Positions 31,325 through 40,838 of a stretch of 64,000 nt of DNA are shown piece after piece. Position 1 is the stretch's first letter. Every line of letters begins with the position of its first letter. Under the pieces are notes generated by a model. The model saw nothing but the letters and a program-made list of their open reading frames with translations. It did no database searches and was not told where the DNA came from. A program made the position numbers and the translations under genes. The DNA comes from Anaerolinea sp. (GTDB taxonomy: Bacteria; Chloroflexota; Anaerolineae; Anaerolineales; Anaerolineaceae), in the NCBI GenBank assembly GCA_020725865.1, contig DYEC01000010.1, positions 62,001-126,000 of the forward strand. Reading direction: 5' to 3'.

Positions 31325-32548
31325 ATGAAAATTACCCTGATCCATTATGCCGCCCCTCCGATCGTTGGCGGTGTGGAAACTGTAATTGCCAAACAAGCTG
31401 AGCAATTTGCTCTTGCCGGACATGAGGTAATTGTTCTTGCTGGGCGCGGCGAAAACTGGAATCACAACATAAAGGTAAAGATCGTTCCGCTTTTGGATTC
31501 GCGCCATCCGGAAATCCTTGAGATAAAAAAGAGTCTTGACCAGGGGTACATTCCAACTTCATACGAAAATATTGTCCACGAGCTACTTCAAATCCTGCAC
31601 CAGGAACTTGACGATTGTGACAAAATTATTGCGCATAATATCGCCTCTCTACACAAAAACCTGCCGCTCACGGATGCACTGTATCGCTACGCACTTTCAG
31701 GTGCAGCAAATCGTCTCATCTTATGGCATCATGATTTTGCCTGGAACAGCGGCCATTATCAGGGAGAGCTACACCCTGGGCAACCCTGGAATTTGACCCG
31801 AATTGCATGGCCAGGTGTGACACAAGTTGTCGTAAGCGAGGCGCGCCGTCAGGAACTTATAACATTAACTGGCATCTCACCCGCCGAAATCCATGTCATT
31901 CCGGCTGGGATTGATTTGCCAATTTTCCTCTCATTAAACCCCGAAACAATTCAGTTATGCCGAAAATTGAATTTGCTTGTAGCAAATCCACTGTTATTCA
32001 CTCCTGTCCGGGTGACCAAACGTAAAAATCTCGAACTCGCAATTTTCATTACCGCCGAGCTGATGACGCATATGTCCGCCGCTCAACTGGTTATCACGGG
32101 TCCCCTAGGCGCTCATAACCCCACTAACCAAAAATATTTGGAAAACCTGCTTCAGCTTCGTGCTAAGCTTCATCTGGAGCATGCGGTTCACTTCATCGCC
32201 GAACACATTCCAGAAGGTTTATCAGAACAACAAATCGCCGAATTTTACCGTTTGGCAGACGTGTTGTTGTTGCCCAGCCGAGAGGAAGGGTTTGGCATTC
32301 CCATTCTTGAGGCGGGAATGGGACGATTGAGCATTTTTTGTACTGATATTCCGCCCTTGCGAGCGCTTGGGGGTTCGTGGGCAAATTACTTCACTCTTGA
32401 GGAGCCGCCTGCAAAGATCGCACAAAAAATCTTTGCTAACCTTTGTAGTGATCCCCATTACCAACTGCGCGCGCATGTTCGCCAGCACTATACTTGGGAA
32501 GCAATCTACCGGAATTTGATTCTTCCGCTCTTGAATGAAAAAAGGTAA
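31325..32548 (+). CDS. GT4-family glycosyltransferase
   Basis: A retaining GT-B enzyme of 407 residues, probably cytoplasmic. The N-terminal domain opens 'MKITLIHYAAPPIVGGVETV', with the G-G-x-E loop of GT4 enzymes. 'VIPAGIDLPIFLSLNPET' and 'VRVTKRKNLELAIFITAE' begin the donor domain, and the E-x7-E motif is 'REEGFGIPILEAG'. The acceptor and sugar are unknown. A TTG at 31319 is open, but the ATG at 31325 has GAGAGG at proper spacing. It is the first gene of an operon with gpgS and a GH13_18 phosphorylase, so it may build or extend glucosylglycerate-type compounds, for example by adding a second sugar; that is inference. Confidence 0.85.
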   Translation: MKITLIHYAAPPIVGGVETVIAKQAEQFALAGHEVIVLAGRGENWNHNIKVKIVPLLDSRHPEILEIKKSLDQGYIPTSYENIVHELLQILHQELDDCDKIIAHNIASLHKNLPLTDALYRYALSGAANRLILWHHDFAWNSGHYQGELHPGQPWNLTRIAWPGVTQVVVSEARRQELITLTGISPAEIHVIPAGIDLPIFLSLNPETIQLCRKLNLLVANPLLFTPVRVTKRKNLELAIFITAELMTHMSAAQLVITGPLGAHNPTNQKYLENLLQLRAKLHLEHAVHFIAEHIPEGLSEQQIAEFYRLADVLLLPSREEGFGIPILEAGMGRLSIFCTDIPPLRALGGSWANYFTLEEPPAKIAQKIFANLCSDPHYQLRAHVRQHYTWEAIYRNLILPLLNEKR

Positions 32549-32552
32549 AAAA

Positions 32553-34391
32553 ATGACACCACAAAAAGTGTTTAAGCCTTTCCCCAAAATTATGATACCT
32601 GTTTTGGATGGCTATACGCCGACATCGGCAATTACCCTTGCCTCACAATTACAAGGTAAAACCACGCTGGTTGGAATTATTGAAGTTCCAAGCGGGCAGC
32701 CACTTTCCAGCGGTAGCACAACCGCACGCAAACTACGCGCACAAATCAACGAGTATGCCAAAAAACTTGAAGGGGATATTCGCGTGTCTGTGTCTTATGA
32801 TCGCCAAAGTGACTTCTTCGCTCTGGTAAAAGAAATAAAACCTGATTTGTTAATTATTCAATGGCCCGATTTTATAAAAAAACTGGGGATACACTATGCT
32901 GGGTTGGTAAACAGTCTGACCTGTGATGTGATGTTCCTTGCTGGTAGATGGCCGCGAAAAGTTCGACGTAGTCTTGTCCCTTTGCGAGGTGGCCAGAATG
33001 CTCAACTATCTCTCCGGCTGGCGCTGGCTTTACCATCACATGACATCACTGCGCTCCACATTACCCCATCTCAACCTGGCATGCTTCAGGCAAACGAACC
33101 TTTTCGCGGTCTGGCGCGCATTTTGCCTTCCCTGACAGAGGTTAACTATCTTCAGGAAACGTCAGACTCACCACTCAGCACATTGTTAAGCTATGCGAAA
33201 GATACCGATGTTTTGATTATTGGCGCGCCATCACAGCCGGACAAAGACCCGCATAGCCTAGGCGCAATTCCAGATGCGCTTATCCGCCAGTGCCGTCAGC
33301 CAGTGGTTATTGTAAAATCCAAACGAAAGGCACCAGCAGAATTCACTGGTGCCGAAGGAGAAAGATCGGGGGCGGAGGCAATCTCGGTTCTAGTGGATAA
33401 GTGGTTTGCTGGCAACACTTTCCATGCACACGAATTTGATAATATTAAAATGCTACTGGAAAAGAAACGACAACAAAACGTCACCATCAGCCTGGCATTG
33501 CCAGCACTCAATGAAGAAGAAACCGTGGGCAAAGTTATCAAAACCATCAAAACCGCCCTGATGGACAAAATTCCACTTTTGGATGAAATTGTGCTGATAG
33601 ACTCAAATTCTACCGATCGCACCCGCGAGATTGCCCTAAGCCTGGGAATTCCAGTTTATATTCACCAGGAATTATTGCCAGAATATGGTGCGCGTGCTGG
33701 TAAGGGAGAAGCTTTGTGGAAAAGTCTGTTCGTCACAAAGGGAGATATTCTCATATGGATCGATTCGGATATCGTCAACATCCACCCCCGTTTCGTCTAT
33801 GGCGTCCTAGGCCCATTACTGACAAATGAAAAGATTCAATTTGTAAAAGGCTTTTACCAACGCCCTCTCAGAACCGGACGGCGTGTGCAATCTACCGGTG
33901 GCGGACGTGTCACCGAACTGACCGCTCGCCCTCTGCTAAACTTGTTTTACCCTGAGTTGTCCGGAATCATACAACCTCTTTCTGGTGAATATGGCGGGCG
34001 GCGTAAAGCCCTCGAACGACTGACCTTTTTCTCTGGTTATGGCGTTGAAACCGGATTGTTAATTGACGTGTTTGAGAAGTTTGGTTTGAATGCCATCGCT
34101 CAGGTAGACCTGTTAGAAAGAATCCATCACAACCAGCCGCTTCAAGCACTCAGCAAAATGTCTTTTCTGATTATACAAACAGTTCTCCGTAAGCTGGAAA
34201 CCCGCTTCAATCGTGCCATGCTGGAAGAAGTCAACAAAACCATGAAGATCATTCGTTACCAGAATGGCTTGTACTATCTGGACGTCCAGGAATTACCAGA
34301 GCTGGAGCGTCCGCCGATGATAGAGATCAAAGAATACCTGGAAAAATTCTACCCTCAAACACAACCGATAGAAGAAATCAGCAGAGTCTGA
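32553..34391 (+). CDS. gpgS: Glucosyl-3-phosphoglycerate synthase fused to N-terminal USP-like domains
   Basis: Transfers glucose from an NDP-glucose to 3-phosphoglycerate, the first step to the compatible solute glucosylglycerate. Numbered from an upstream in-frame ATG at 32535, residues 15-265 contain two universal-stress-protein-like alpha/beta halves ('KIMIPVLDGYTPTSAITLAS', 'VLIIGAPSQPDKDPHSLG', 'CRQPVVIVKSKRK'). The GT81 domain (about 290-600) has 'LALPALNEEETVGKVI', 'VLIDSNSTDRTRE', 'YGARAGKGEALWKSL', the metal-binding Asp-Ser-Asp at 410-412 and 'IIQPLSGEYGGRRKALE'. These are strong GpgS hallmarks. Ordinary GpgS is about 320-330 residues, so the fused half is unusual. I prefer the ATG at 32553, which has AAAGGT before it and lies after the previous stop. 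Confidence 0.88.
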   Translation: MTPQKVFKPFPKIMIPVLDGYTPTSAITLASQLQGKTTLVGIIEVPSGQPLSSGSTTARKLRAQINEYAKKLEGDIRVSVSYDRQSDFFALVKEIKPDLLIIQWPDFIKKLGIHYAGLVNSLTCDVMFLAGRWPRKVRRSLVPLRGGQNAQLSLRLALALPSHDITALHITPSQPGMLQANEPFRGLARILPSLTEVNYLQETSDSPLSTLLSYAKDTDVLIIGAPSQPDKDPHSLGAIPDALIRQCRQPVVIVKSKRKAPAEFTGAEGERSGAEAISVLVDKWFAGNTFHAHEFDNIKMLLEKKRQQNVTISLALPALNEEETVGKVIKTIKTALMDKIPLLDEIVLIDSNSTDRTREIALSLGIPVYIHQELLPEYGARAGKGEALWKSLFVTKGDILIWIDSDIVNIHPRFVYGVLGPLLTNEKIQFVKGFYQRPLRTGRRVQSTGGGRVTELTARPLLNLFYPELSGIIQPLSGEYGGRRKALERLTFFSGYGVETGLLIDVFEKFGLNAIAQVDLLERIHHNQPLQALSKMSFLIIQTVLRKLETRFNRAMLEEVNKTMKIIRYQNGLYYLDVQELPELERPPMIEIKEYLEKFYPQTQPIEEISRV

Positions 34392-34419
34392 TAAGCAGAA
34401 ACAGCCTCACTTGTCACTG

Positions 34420-36156
34420 ATGACAAAAGAAATCCTCACACCAAGTATCCGAAACCTGCTTGAAAAAATTTATCCCAATCGTATTAAGGATGACTTTCTT
34501 ATTCGCATCCAAAATCTTCTGGATCAATACAAGGAACAGATTCCTGCCCCCTCTCCAATAGCTCTTAATCAGACCGACAGCTTTCTCATAACTTATGGCG
34601 ATCAATTTCAACAATCAGGTGAACTGCCCTTACAGACTTTACGGCGGTTTTGCAAAGATTACCTGCAAGGCATTGTCACCGGTATTCACATTCTACCCTT
34701 TTTCCCTTACACGTCAGATGATGGCTTCTCTGTGAAGGACTACCTGCGGGTCAATCCTGAGCTTGGAGATTGGAACGACATAGAGGAGATTGCATCTGAT
34801 TTTCGCCTCATGGTAGATGCAGTCATCAACCACTGCTCCAGCCAACACATCTGGTTTCAAAAGTTCCTTACCGGCGAACATCCGTATATAAATTACTTTA
34901 TTTGTGTTCCCTCACAAACGGACTTATCCAGTGTGGTCAGACCAAGAACATCACCACTATTGACACCTTTTGAAACAACACACGGCATAAAATACCTCTG
35001 GACAACTTTCAGTGCTGATCAAATAGATTTGAACTTCAAAAGTCAGGAACTGCTTCTGGAAATTCTGCAAATCCTGTTCGAATACGTGAAGCATGGAGCG
35101 CAGGTCATTCGGCTGGACGCCATTGCCTATCTCTGGAAAGAGATTGGCACTCCTTGTATCCATTTGCCACAAACCCATTGGATCATCCAGCTTTTTCGGG
35201 CAGTTCTAAACGTTATTGCCCCATATGTGTACCTGATTACAGAAACAAATGTACCCCATACAGAAAACCTTTCTTATTTTGGAGATGGATATAACGAAGC
35301 TCAAATGGTCTATAACTTTGCATTGCCGCCATTGGTATTACACGCCATCCAACGTGGTGATGCCAGCTACCTGACCAGATGGGCTTCCCATTTATCATTG
35401 CCATCTTCTCAAGTCACCTTCTTCAACTTTCTTGCTTCCCATGATGGAATCGGGATAAATCCGGTTGCTGGCATTTTGCCCGAAATCGAAATCAATTTCT
35501 TAATTGAAACCACACAGCAATTGGGTGGTTATATATCTTACAAAAATAACGCTAATGGGTTGCAAGTTCCCTATGAGCTGAATATCAACTATCTTGACGC
35601 CTTGGGTGATCCCTTACTGAAAGTATCGCTGGATACACAGATGCGACGTTTTATGGTAGCACAGGCAATTATGTTGGCGTTCCAGGGAGTGCCTGGTATT
35701 TACGTGCATAGCCTATTGGGTTCACGCGGCTGGGCTGATGGAGTCAAAATGACCGGCCAAAAACGGGCGGTCAACCGTCAAAAATTCTCGGATACCACTA
35801 TTCGCCAGGAGCTTAGCACCACTCACTCATTACGCACCCTGATCTTTTCCGAATATTCCCAATTGCTTAAAGCCAGAGCTTCCTCGGCCGCATTCCATCC
35901 CCAAGGCACGCAAAAAATCCTTGATCTTTCCGGGCAACTGTTTGCTTTCGAACGAATTTCACCTCAAAGCAAACAACGCGTATTGTGTCTTCATAACGTC
36001 TCTAATCAAGAGCTTATCATCCAAATCCCCAAAGAATACCGCAGTGTACAATGGAACGATTTGTTACATCCTAAACGGCCAGTATTCTCAAATTTATCGT
36101 CACTTCAGCTATCTCCTTATCAGTTTTTTTGGTTAGAAATGAGCAATGGGAAATAA
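34420..36156 (+). CDS. GH13 subfamily 18 phosphorylase, probably glucosylglycerate phosphorylase
   Basis: About 578 residues of the sucrose-phosphorylase family. Nucleophile Asp near residue 233 is in 'QVIRLDAIAYLWKEIG', acid/base Glu near 275 in 'VYLITETNVPH', and the third Asp near 342 in 'NFLASHDGIGINPVAG'. 'GIHILPFFPYTSDDGFSVKD' is a typical subfamily string. GH13_18 contains sucrose, sucrose 6'-phosphate, glucosylglycerol and glucosylglycerate phosphorylases. Location 28 bases after gpgS argues for glucosylglycerate, releasing glucose 1-phosphate and glycerate. This specificity is inferred from context, not from diagnostic residues. A TTG at 34411 is the only alternative start; neither has a strong ribosome site. 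Confidence 0.82.
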   Translation: MTKEILTPSIRNLLEKIYPNRIKDDFLIRIQNLLDQYKEQIPAPSPIALNQTDSFLITYGDQFQQSGELPLQTLRRFCKDYLQGIVTGIHILPFFPYTSDDGFSVKDYLRVNPELGDWNDIEEIASDFRLMVDAVINHCSSQHIWFQKFLTGEHPYINYFICVPSQTDLSSVVRPRTSPLLTPFETTHGIKYLWTTFSADQIDLNFKSQELLLEILQILFEYVKHGAQVIRLDAIAYLWKEIGTPCIHLPQTHWIIQLFRAVLNVIAPYVYLITETNVPHTENLSYFGDGYNEAQMVYNFALPPLVLHAIQRGDASYLTRWASHLSLPSSQVTFFNFLASHDGIGINPVAGILPEIEINFLIETTQQLGGYISYKNNANGLQVPYELNINYLDALGDPLLKVSLDTQMRRFMVAQAIMLAFQGVPGIYVHSLLGSRGWADGVKMTGQKRAVNRQKFSDTTIRQELSTTHSLRTLIFSEYSQLLKARASSAAFHPQGTQKILDLSGQLFAFERISPQSKQRVLCLHNVSNQELIIQIPKEYRSVQWNDLLHPKRPVFSNLSSLQLSPYQFFWLEMSNGK

Positions 36157-36159
36157 ACT

Positions 36160-37437
36160 ATGATTAGAAAACTACCAGATATTAATCACCTTCGGATTGG
36201 GTTTGTCTCCACACGTTTTGCTGGAACAGATGGTGTCACCCTTGAGACAAAAAAATGGGCGACTGTACTTGAGCGCATGGGGCATACTTGTTTTTATTTT
36301 TCCGGATTAAGCGACTTACCCGAAGAAATCTCTTATATTGTGCCTGAAGCTTTCTTTCATCATCCTGAAATAGAAACGCTAAACAAAAGCCTTTTTTATC
36401 AAGATACGCGTCCGATCGAAATTACTACAAAAATTTTCCAATTAAAACAACACTTCAAAGGTCATCTCTATACTTTCGTGGCAAAGTATGGAATTGATTT
36501 ACTGATCGTAGAAAACGCACTCTCTATTCCCGTCAATGTACCGCTTGGCATGGCAATAACAGAACTGATTGCTGAAACAGGCTATCCGACAATTGCCCAC
36601 CATCACGATATGTATTGGGAACGTAAACGTTTCATGGTAAATTGTGTCTGGGACTACTTAAAAATGGCATTTCCGCCCTCCCTGCCGTTTATCAAACATG
36701 TTGTTATAAACTCTGTTGCGGGCAGTCAGTTAGCATACCGAACAGGACTCTCAAGTCGCTTAATTCCCAATGTGATGGATTATGATCATCCTCCTGCCCC
36801 TCCAGATGAATACGCCAGTCACGTGCGTGAGGATTTTAAAATTGACAAACATGAAAAACTGATTCTCCAGCCAACCCGTATCGTCCAGCGCAAGGGAATT
36901 GAGCACGCGATTGAATTGGTCAGCCGCCTAGAAATCCCGGCGCGCCTGGTGATCTCGCACGCCGCGGGAGATGAGGGATTGGAATACGAAAAACGGATTC
37001 GAGATTACGCTGCCCGTTTGAACGTCTCAACCCTGTTCATTTCAGATTGCATCAAAGACCAGCGCGGGATGACTCCTGATTGCCGCAGGGTGTACACGCT
37101 TGCTGATATTTATCCCAATGCAGACCTTGTCACTTATCCTTCTGAAATGGAAGGATTTGGAAACGCCTTCCTCGAAGCGATTTACTATAAACGTCCAATT
37201 GTTGTCAATACATATTCAATCTACGAGATTGACATTAAACCTAAGGGATTTGATGCAATTGAGTTTGATGGATTCATCACAGAAAAATGCATTGACCACG
37301 CCCGGTGGGTACTCGAAGATGGGGCTGCTGTCCAAGAAATGACTGAGAAAAATTATCATATTGCCCGACGTCACTACTCGTATCGCATCTTGGAACGGCA
37401 TTTTAACAGCCTGATTACCGAGTTGTTCGGCGATTAG
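36160..37437 (+). CDS. GT4-family glycosyltransferase, possible mannosylglucosylglycerate synthase
   Basis: A 425-residue GT-B enzyme. The start 'LRIGFVSTRFAGTDGVTLET' has the acceptor-domain loop, 'TIAHHHDMYWERKRF' is a His-rich stretch facing the active site, and 'ILQPTRIVQRKGIEHAIELV' and the E-x7-E motif 'SEMEGFGNAFLEAI' mark the donor domain. It is the last gene of the gpgS operon, three bases after the phosphorylase stop. Some bacteria extend glucosylglycerate with mannose by a GT4 enzyme (MggS/MggA route). This gene or the other GT4 gene of the operon could do so here, but the sequence alone does not prove the sugar or acceptor. No phosphatase gene (GpgP) is seen in the operon. Confidence 0.8.
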   Translation: MIRKLPDINHLRIGFVSTRFAGTDGVTLETKKWATVLERMGHTCFYFSGLSDLPEEISYIVPEAFFHHPEIETLNKSLFYQDTRPIEITTKIFQLKQHFKGHLYTFVAKYGIDLLIVENALSIPVNVPLGMAITELIAETGYPTIAHHHDMYWERKRFMVNCVWDYLKMAFPPSLPFIKHVVINSVAGSQLAYRTGLSSRLIPNVMDYDHPPAPPDEYASHVREDFKIDKHEKLILQPTRIVQRKGIEHAIELVSRLEIPARLVISHAAGDEGLEYEKRIRDYAARLNVSTLFISDCIKDQRGMTPDCRRVYTLADIYPNADLVTYPSEMEGFGNAFLEAIYYKRPIVVNTYSIYEIDIKPKGFDAIEFDGFITEKCIDHARWVLEDGAAVQEMTEKNYHIARRHYSYRILERHFNSLITELFGD

Positions 37438-37461
37438 CAAGGTCAAGCACAAACAAGATGT

Positions 37462-40400
37462 TTAATTTTTGCCGCCAGCCTGTTTGAATGGAATCTCAAA
37501 ATAAAAAGTACTGCCTTTGCCCAGCTTGCTTTCTACCCAAACACGCCCATGATGCCGTTCCGCAATAGACTTAACGATCGCCAGTCCCAAACCGGCACCG
37601 CGATGTGGATGGGCTTCGCGTCTACCGCTTCGATAAAATTTTTCAAACACATGCGGCAGATCCAGCGGTGCAATCCCTATTCCGGTATCACGCACGGCGA
37701 AGAGCAACGTATCTGCCTGAGGCTGAACAGAGACCAATACACTGCCACCCATTTGGGTGTACTTAATCGCATTCTCCACCAGATTGTAAAGCGCCTGTTG
37801 CAGTAAAGCTGCGTCCGCCTCGACAATTAGCTTCTCTAACGCTTGAGAGGCACCAGAGAATTCATGACGGAATTGCAAATTTTTCTGGGCAGCCTGCAGT
37901 TGAAGAGAATTCATCACTTCCTGTACAATCTTTTGTATGGATACCTGTTCAACCTTCAGCCCTATCCCAGCTTCAATTCGCCCCAAATCAAGCAAATTAT
38001 CCACCAACCGGCGCATATTCTCAATGCCACTGAAAATCTTCTGTACATAAGCCTGCTGTTGGTCATTCAACTGACCAACCATTTGGAGCATTGAGACATA
38101 ACCCCGAACAAGTGTCAGCGGCGAACGAAGATCGTGGCTGACAGTTGAAACAAAATCGGACTTTATGGAATCCAGTTCTTTGAAATGCGTAATATCCTGT
38201 AAAATGCAAATTTTGCCAAACATGCGCTCATTTGCCACAACAGGTGAGACATTTACAAAATAAATTCTTCCGCCAGCGGTTATCTCCCCCGTGTTAACAG
38301 TACCGGTTGAAGCAATAATCAGACGCAGCAGGTCGGGATGTGCAATAACCTCTTGAATTGGGCGCCCCTGGACAGCCGAAGAAACCAGGCCGGGTACCTG
38401 ATTGGCTGCCGGGTTCATTAAAAGCAGTCTCCACCACTCATCAATTACCATGACCGGCTCAGGTGTAGAGGACAAAACGGCTTCTAGTCTTTGTCTGCCG
38501 ACCTCAGCTGACACATACAGGCGTGCATTTGCTGCTGCTAGCGCTGCCTGTCCAGCAAGGGTTTCCATAAAGCGCACCTCTTCGGTGGTGAATGAATAGG
38601 GATGATCATGTGCCACCCACAAAGCACCATAATACTGACTCTCGTGATGGAGTGCCAGAGCAAGGACCGCGCCAGGTTCCGGGATACCCGTTTTGAAAGT
38701 CAAACGACGGGTACGCTTGGTATTGGAAAGCAGCAAAACGTTTTGCTGGCGCATTAAGTCAAATATTTGTCCATCCAGATAACTGTACACTTTTTCGGAA
38801 GGACCGTACCCATAAGATACAAAAGGCTCCCCCTCCGCCTCCATCGTGACTTCTCTGATCAAAACAAGGCGCGCAGCACTACCATTCTGCCCAAGTGCAG
38901 CCTGCAACACAGAACGCACTGCATTTTCCACCTCAAGATTTGCAGCCACACCTTGACTCACGATTAATAATTGATTTAGCTCTTCAAGGCGTGCTTTTAG
39001 GCCCAAACGCATTTTCTCAAATGCCCGACTGAACTGAGCTACTTCATCTTCGCCTTTCACTGCCAGAGGATGATCAAGATGACCCTGAGCAATCAGCGTG
39101 GCTTCGTGAGCTAACGTGGTTAGCGATGAAGTGATCGTCTTCAGCCCAAGGCGCAAAATCAAATACGCAACTAATGAAACTAACAACAACAGCCCCAGCA
39201 ATGGGACAGCTATTTCCAAAGCCAGTTGTTGCGACTGCTCGGCAGGAACAGATAAAATCACCGCCCAAGTCCGTCCTGTTACAGGATAGTAATACACCAA
39301 CCGACGAGTACCTGTAGGAGAAATCTCATCATAAAAAGCAGGCTTGGATTGGGGAATATTCCCAATGTAGTTGGTCATAACCAACGAGGAAATCGGGTGA
39401 TACAGAATACGCCCTTTCTCGTCCAGCAGGAACCCCTCGCCGCCCATTTCCCGAGCAGTTTCCAAAGCTTTAATCGCCGGTTGGGTGAACGGATTTGAAC
39501 TTAAGTCAGTACGTCCCACCAACACTCCCACAGGAATGTTTTGATCATCACGTATCAAAGCCAGAAATGTCATCCACGCCGCAGAGGTACTGGCAATTGG
39601 ACGAATCGTATAGGTCTGCACCGGAATACCCTTCAGAGCCAGAGAAATTCCCTTGGCTTCTTCCTCAGTCATGCGTACAGGGAATTGACGAAAATCCGGA
39701 AAAGAAGCGATCAGTTGCGAGTCTGCCCCAAAAAGGTACAGTTGTTGAAAATAAGGTACTGCCCGCAACCGTTCTGCCAGTCTCTCTCTTGCTGCTTCGG
39801 GAGGTAAATCCAACAAGTCCGGCGTAGCCTGGCTTACAATCAGGCTTTGCCCGGCTTCGAGAAAATATGGTAAGCTATTCGCCGCAACTTGTGCAGTGCT
39901 GGAGAGCCGGTTGCTGATCATCCGGCGCGCGGCGTTTCCTGCGACAATCCAATCACTGACCGTCAATGCCAGGATAAGTCCAAACACCAGGGGAGCAGTG
40001 TTATAAAAAAAGCGCTGCTGTAAATTAGTCTCAGCCGGCGAGGGTTTTAAAGGTTCAACACGTCCCCAATAGGGTACGCGTGTCAGATAAAGCAGTTCGG
40101 CAATACTGCATGCTATCACTAACTCCACCCCCCGCAGAATCATCACCACCCAGGTCTGTGTTAACGCGTAATCCAACCGCACAGCCACTGTGCCATTCAC
40201 AGCAAAGAAAGCGGTCAGAATATACACCGGAGCATATACAACAGAGAGCAAAATGCCGGCTGCCAGCGGATGGCGCAATATTCTATAAAAAGTGGTTCGA
40301 TACCGCTGTCGCACAGCAACACTGATCAGCAAAGCAAGCCCGACGGTTTCCAGCCAGGTGAAGGGACTGTGCGTTCCCCAAATACTTGACAACACACCAC

Positions 40401-40758
40401 TGAACAATCCCACCAGAACTGCAATAAGCGAACCAGACATTCCCCCTGCAATAACCCATGGAATGGCAGAAAAGAACATCAGAACCGGGACAGGAGATTC
40501 GATTGGCAGACCGGGGACAGGTAATGCGCTTCTGACGGTTACACGTAAACCAAGAAACAGAGCCGCAAATGGTGTGGCCAGAAAAACGGCTGCCACAATC
40601 AGACGCTGGGACCAGGTGGATAACCGCACAGGTTCTTTCCAGTGCCAGACTCCCCAAATCAACAGAAAGAGTAAAACAAACCACCCCGTCCATCCAACCA
40701 GGTGAGATGGATAGTTGAGATACGGCGTGGAAGAAAGCAGGGTGAAGATAAATTGCAT
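37462..40758 (-). CDS. Membrane sensor histidine kinase (TM array, dCache-like, HAMP, GAF, PAS, HisKA, HATPase)
   Basis: A 1098-residue sensor. About six membrane helices (residues 20-235) form an integral N-terminal sensor with 'PWVIAGGMSGSLIAVLVGLF'. A second pair of helices flanks an outside dCache-like region (about 285-520, with 'GGEGFLLDEKGRILYHPI'). HAMP follows ('LIAQGHLDHPLAVKGEDEVA'), then GAF, PAS ('LSSTPEPVMVIDEWWRLLLM'), HisKA with phospho-acceptor His in 'SDFVSTVSHDLRSPLTLVRG', and HATPase with 'LYNLVENAIKYTQMGGSV', 'VRDTGIGIAPLDL' and 'RGAGLGLAIVKSIAERH'. No response-regulator gene is adjacent. The signal is unknown. A TATAAT lies at 40790-40795, so it may have its own promoter behind cmk. 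Confidence 0.92.
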   Translation of the reverse strand: MQFIFTLLSSTPYLNYPSHLVGWTGWFVLLFLLIWGVWHWKEPVRLSTWSQRLIVAAVFLATPFAALFLGLRVTVRSALPVPGLPIESPVPVLMFFSAIPWVIAGGMSGSLIAVLVGLFSGVLSSIWGTHSPFTWLETVGLALLISVAVRQRYRTTFYRILRHPLAAGILLSVVYAPVYILTAFFAVNGTVAVRLDYALTQTWVVMILRGVELVIACSIAELLYLTRVPYWGRVEPLKPSPAETNLQQRFFYNTAPLVFGLILALTVSDWIVAGNAARRMISNRLSSTAQVAANSLPYFLEAGQSLIVSQATPDLLDLPPEAARERLAERLRAVPYFQQLYLFGADSQLIASFPDFRQFPVRMTEEEAKGISLALKGIPVQTYTIRPIASTSAAWMTFLALIRDDQNIPVGVLVGRTDLSSNPFTQPAIKALETAREMGGEGFLLDEKGRILYHPISSLVMTNYIGNIPQSKPAFYDEISPTGTRRLVYYYPVTGRTWAVILSVPAEQSQQLALEIAVPLLGLLLLVSLVAYLILRLGLKTITSSLTTLAHEATLIAQGHLDHPLAVKGEDEVAQFSRAFEKMRLGLKARLEELNQLLIVSQGVAANLEVENAVRSVLQAALGQNGSAARLVLIREVTMEAEGEPFVSYGYGPSEKVYSYLDGQIFDLMRQQNVLLLSNTKRTRRLTFKTGIPEPGAVLALALHHESQYYGALWVAHDHPYSFTTEEVRFMETLAGQAALAAANARLYVSAEVGRQRLEAVLSSTPEPVMVIDEWWRLLLMNPAANQVPGLVSSAVQGRPIQEVIAHPDLLRLIIASTGTVNTGEITAGGRIYFVNVSPVVANERMFGKICILQDITHFKELDSIKSDFVSTVSHDLRSPLTLVRGYVSMLQMVGQLNDQQQAYVQKIFSGIENMRRLVDNLLDLGRIEAGIGLKVEQVSIQKIVQEVMNSLQLQAAQKNLQFRHEFSGASQALEKLIVEADAALLQQALYNLVENAIKYTQMGGSVLVSVQPQADTLLFAVRDTGIGIAPLDLPHVFEKFYRSGRREAHPHRGAGLGLAIVKSIAERHHGRVWVESKLGKGSTFYFEIPFKQAGGKN

Positions 40759-40789
40759 AGTACAAATCCGTTACAGTAGCACCAGAATT

Positions 40790-40795
40790 ATTATA
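40790..40795 (-). promoter_or_regulatory. -10 box (TATAAT) before the histidine kinase gene
   Basis: On the minus strand a perfect TATAAT lies 31 bases before the kinase start, in the 80-base gap after cmk. No clear -35 box is present. Confidence 0.35.
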
Positions 40796-40838
40796 CTTCG
40801 AGTTTACTCACCCCTGTTTCACCACCACAATCTAACCC

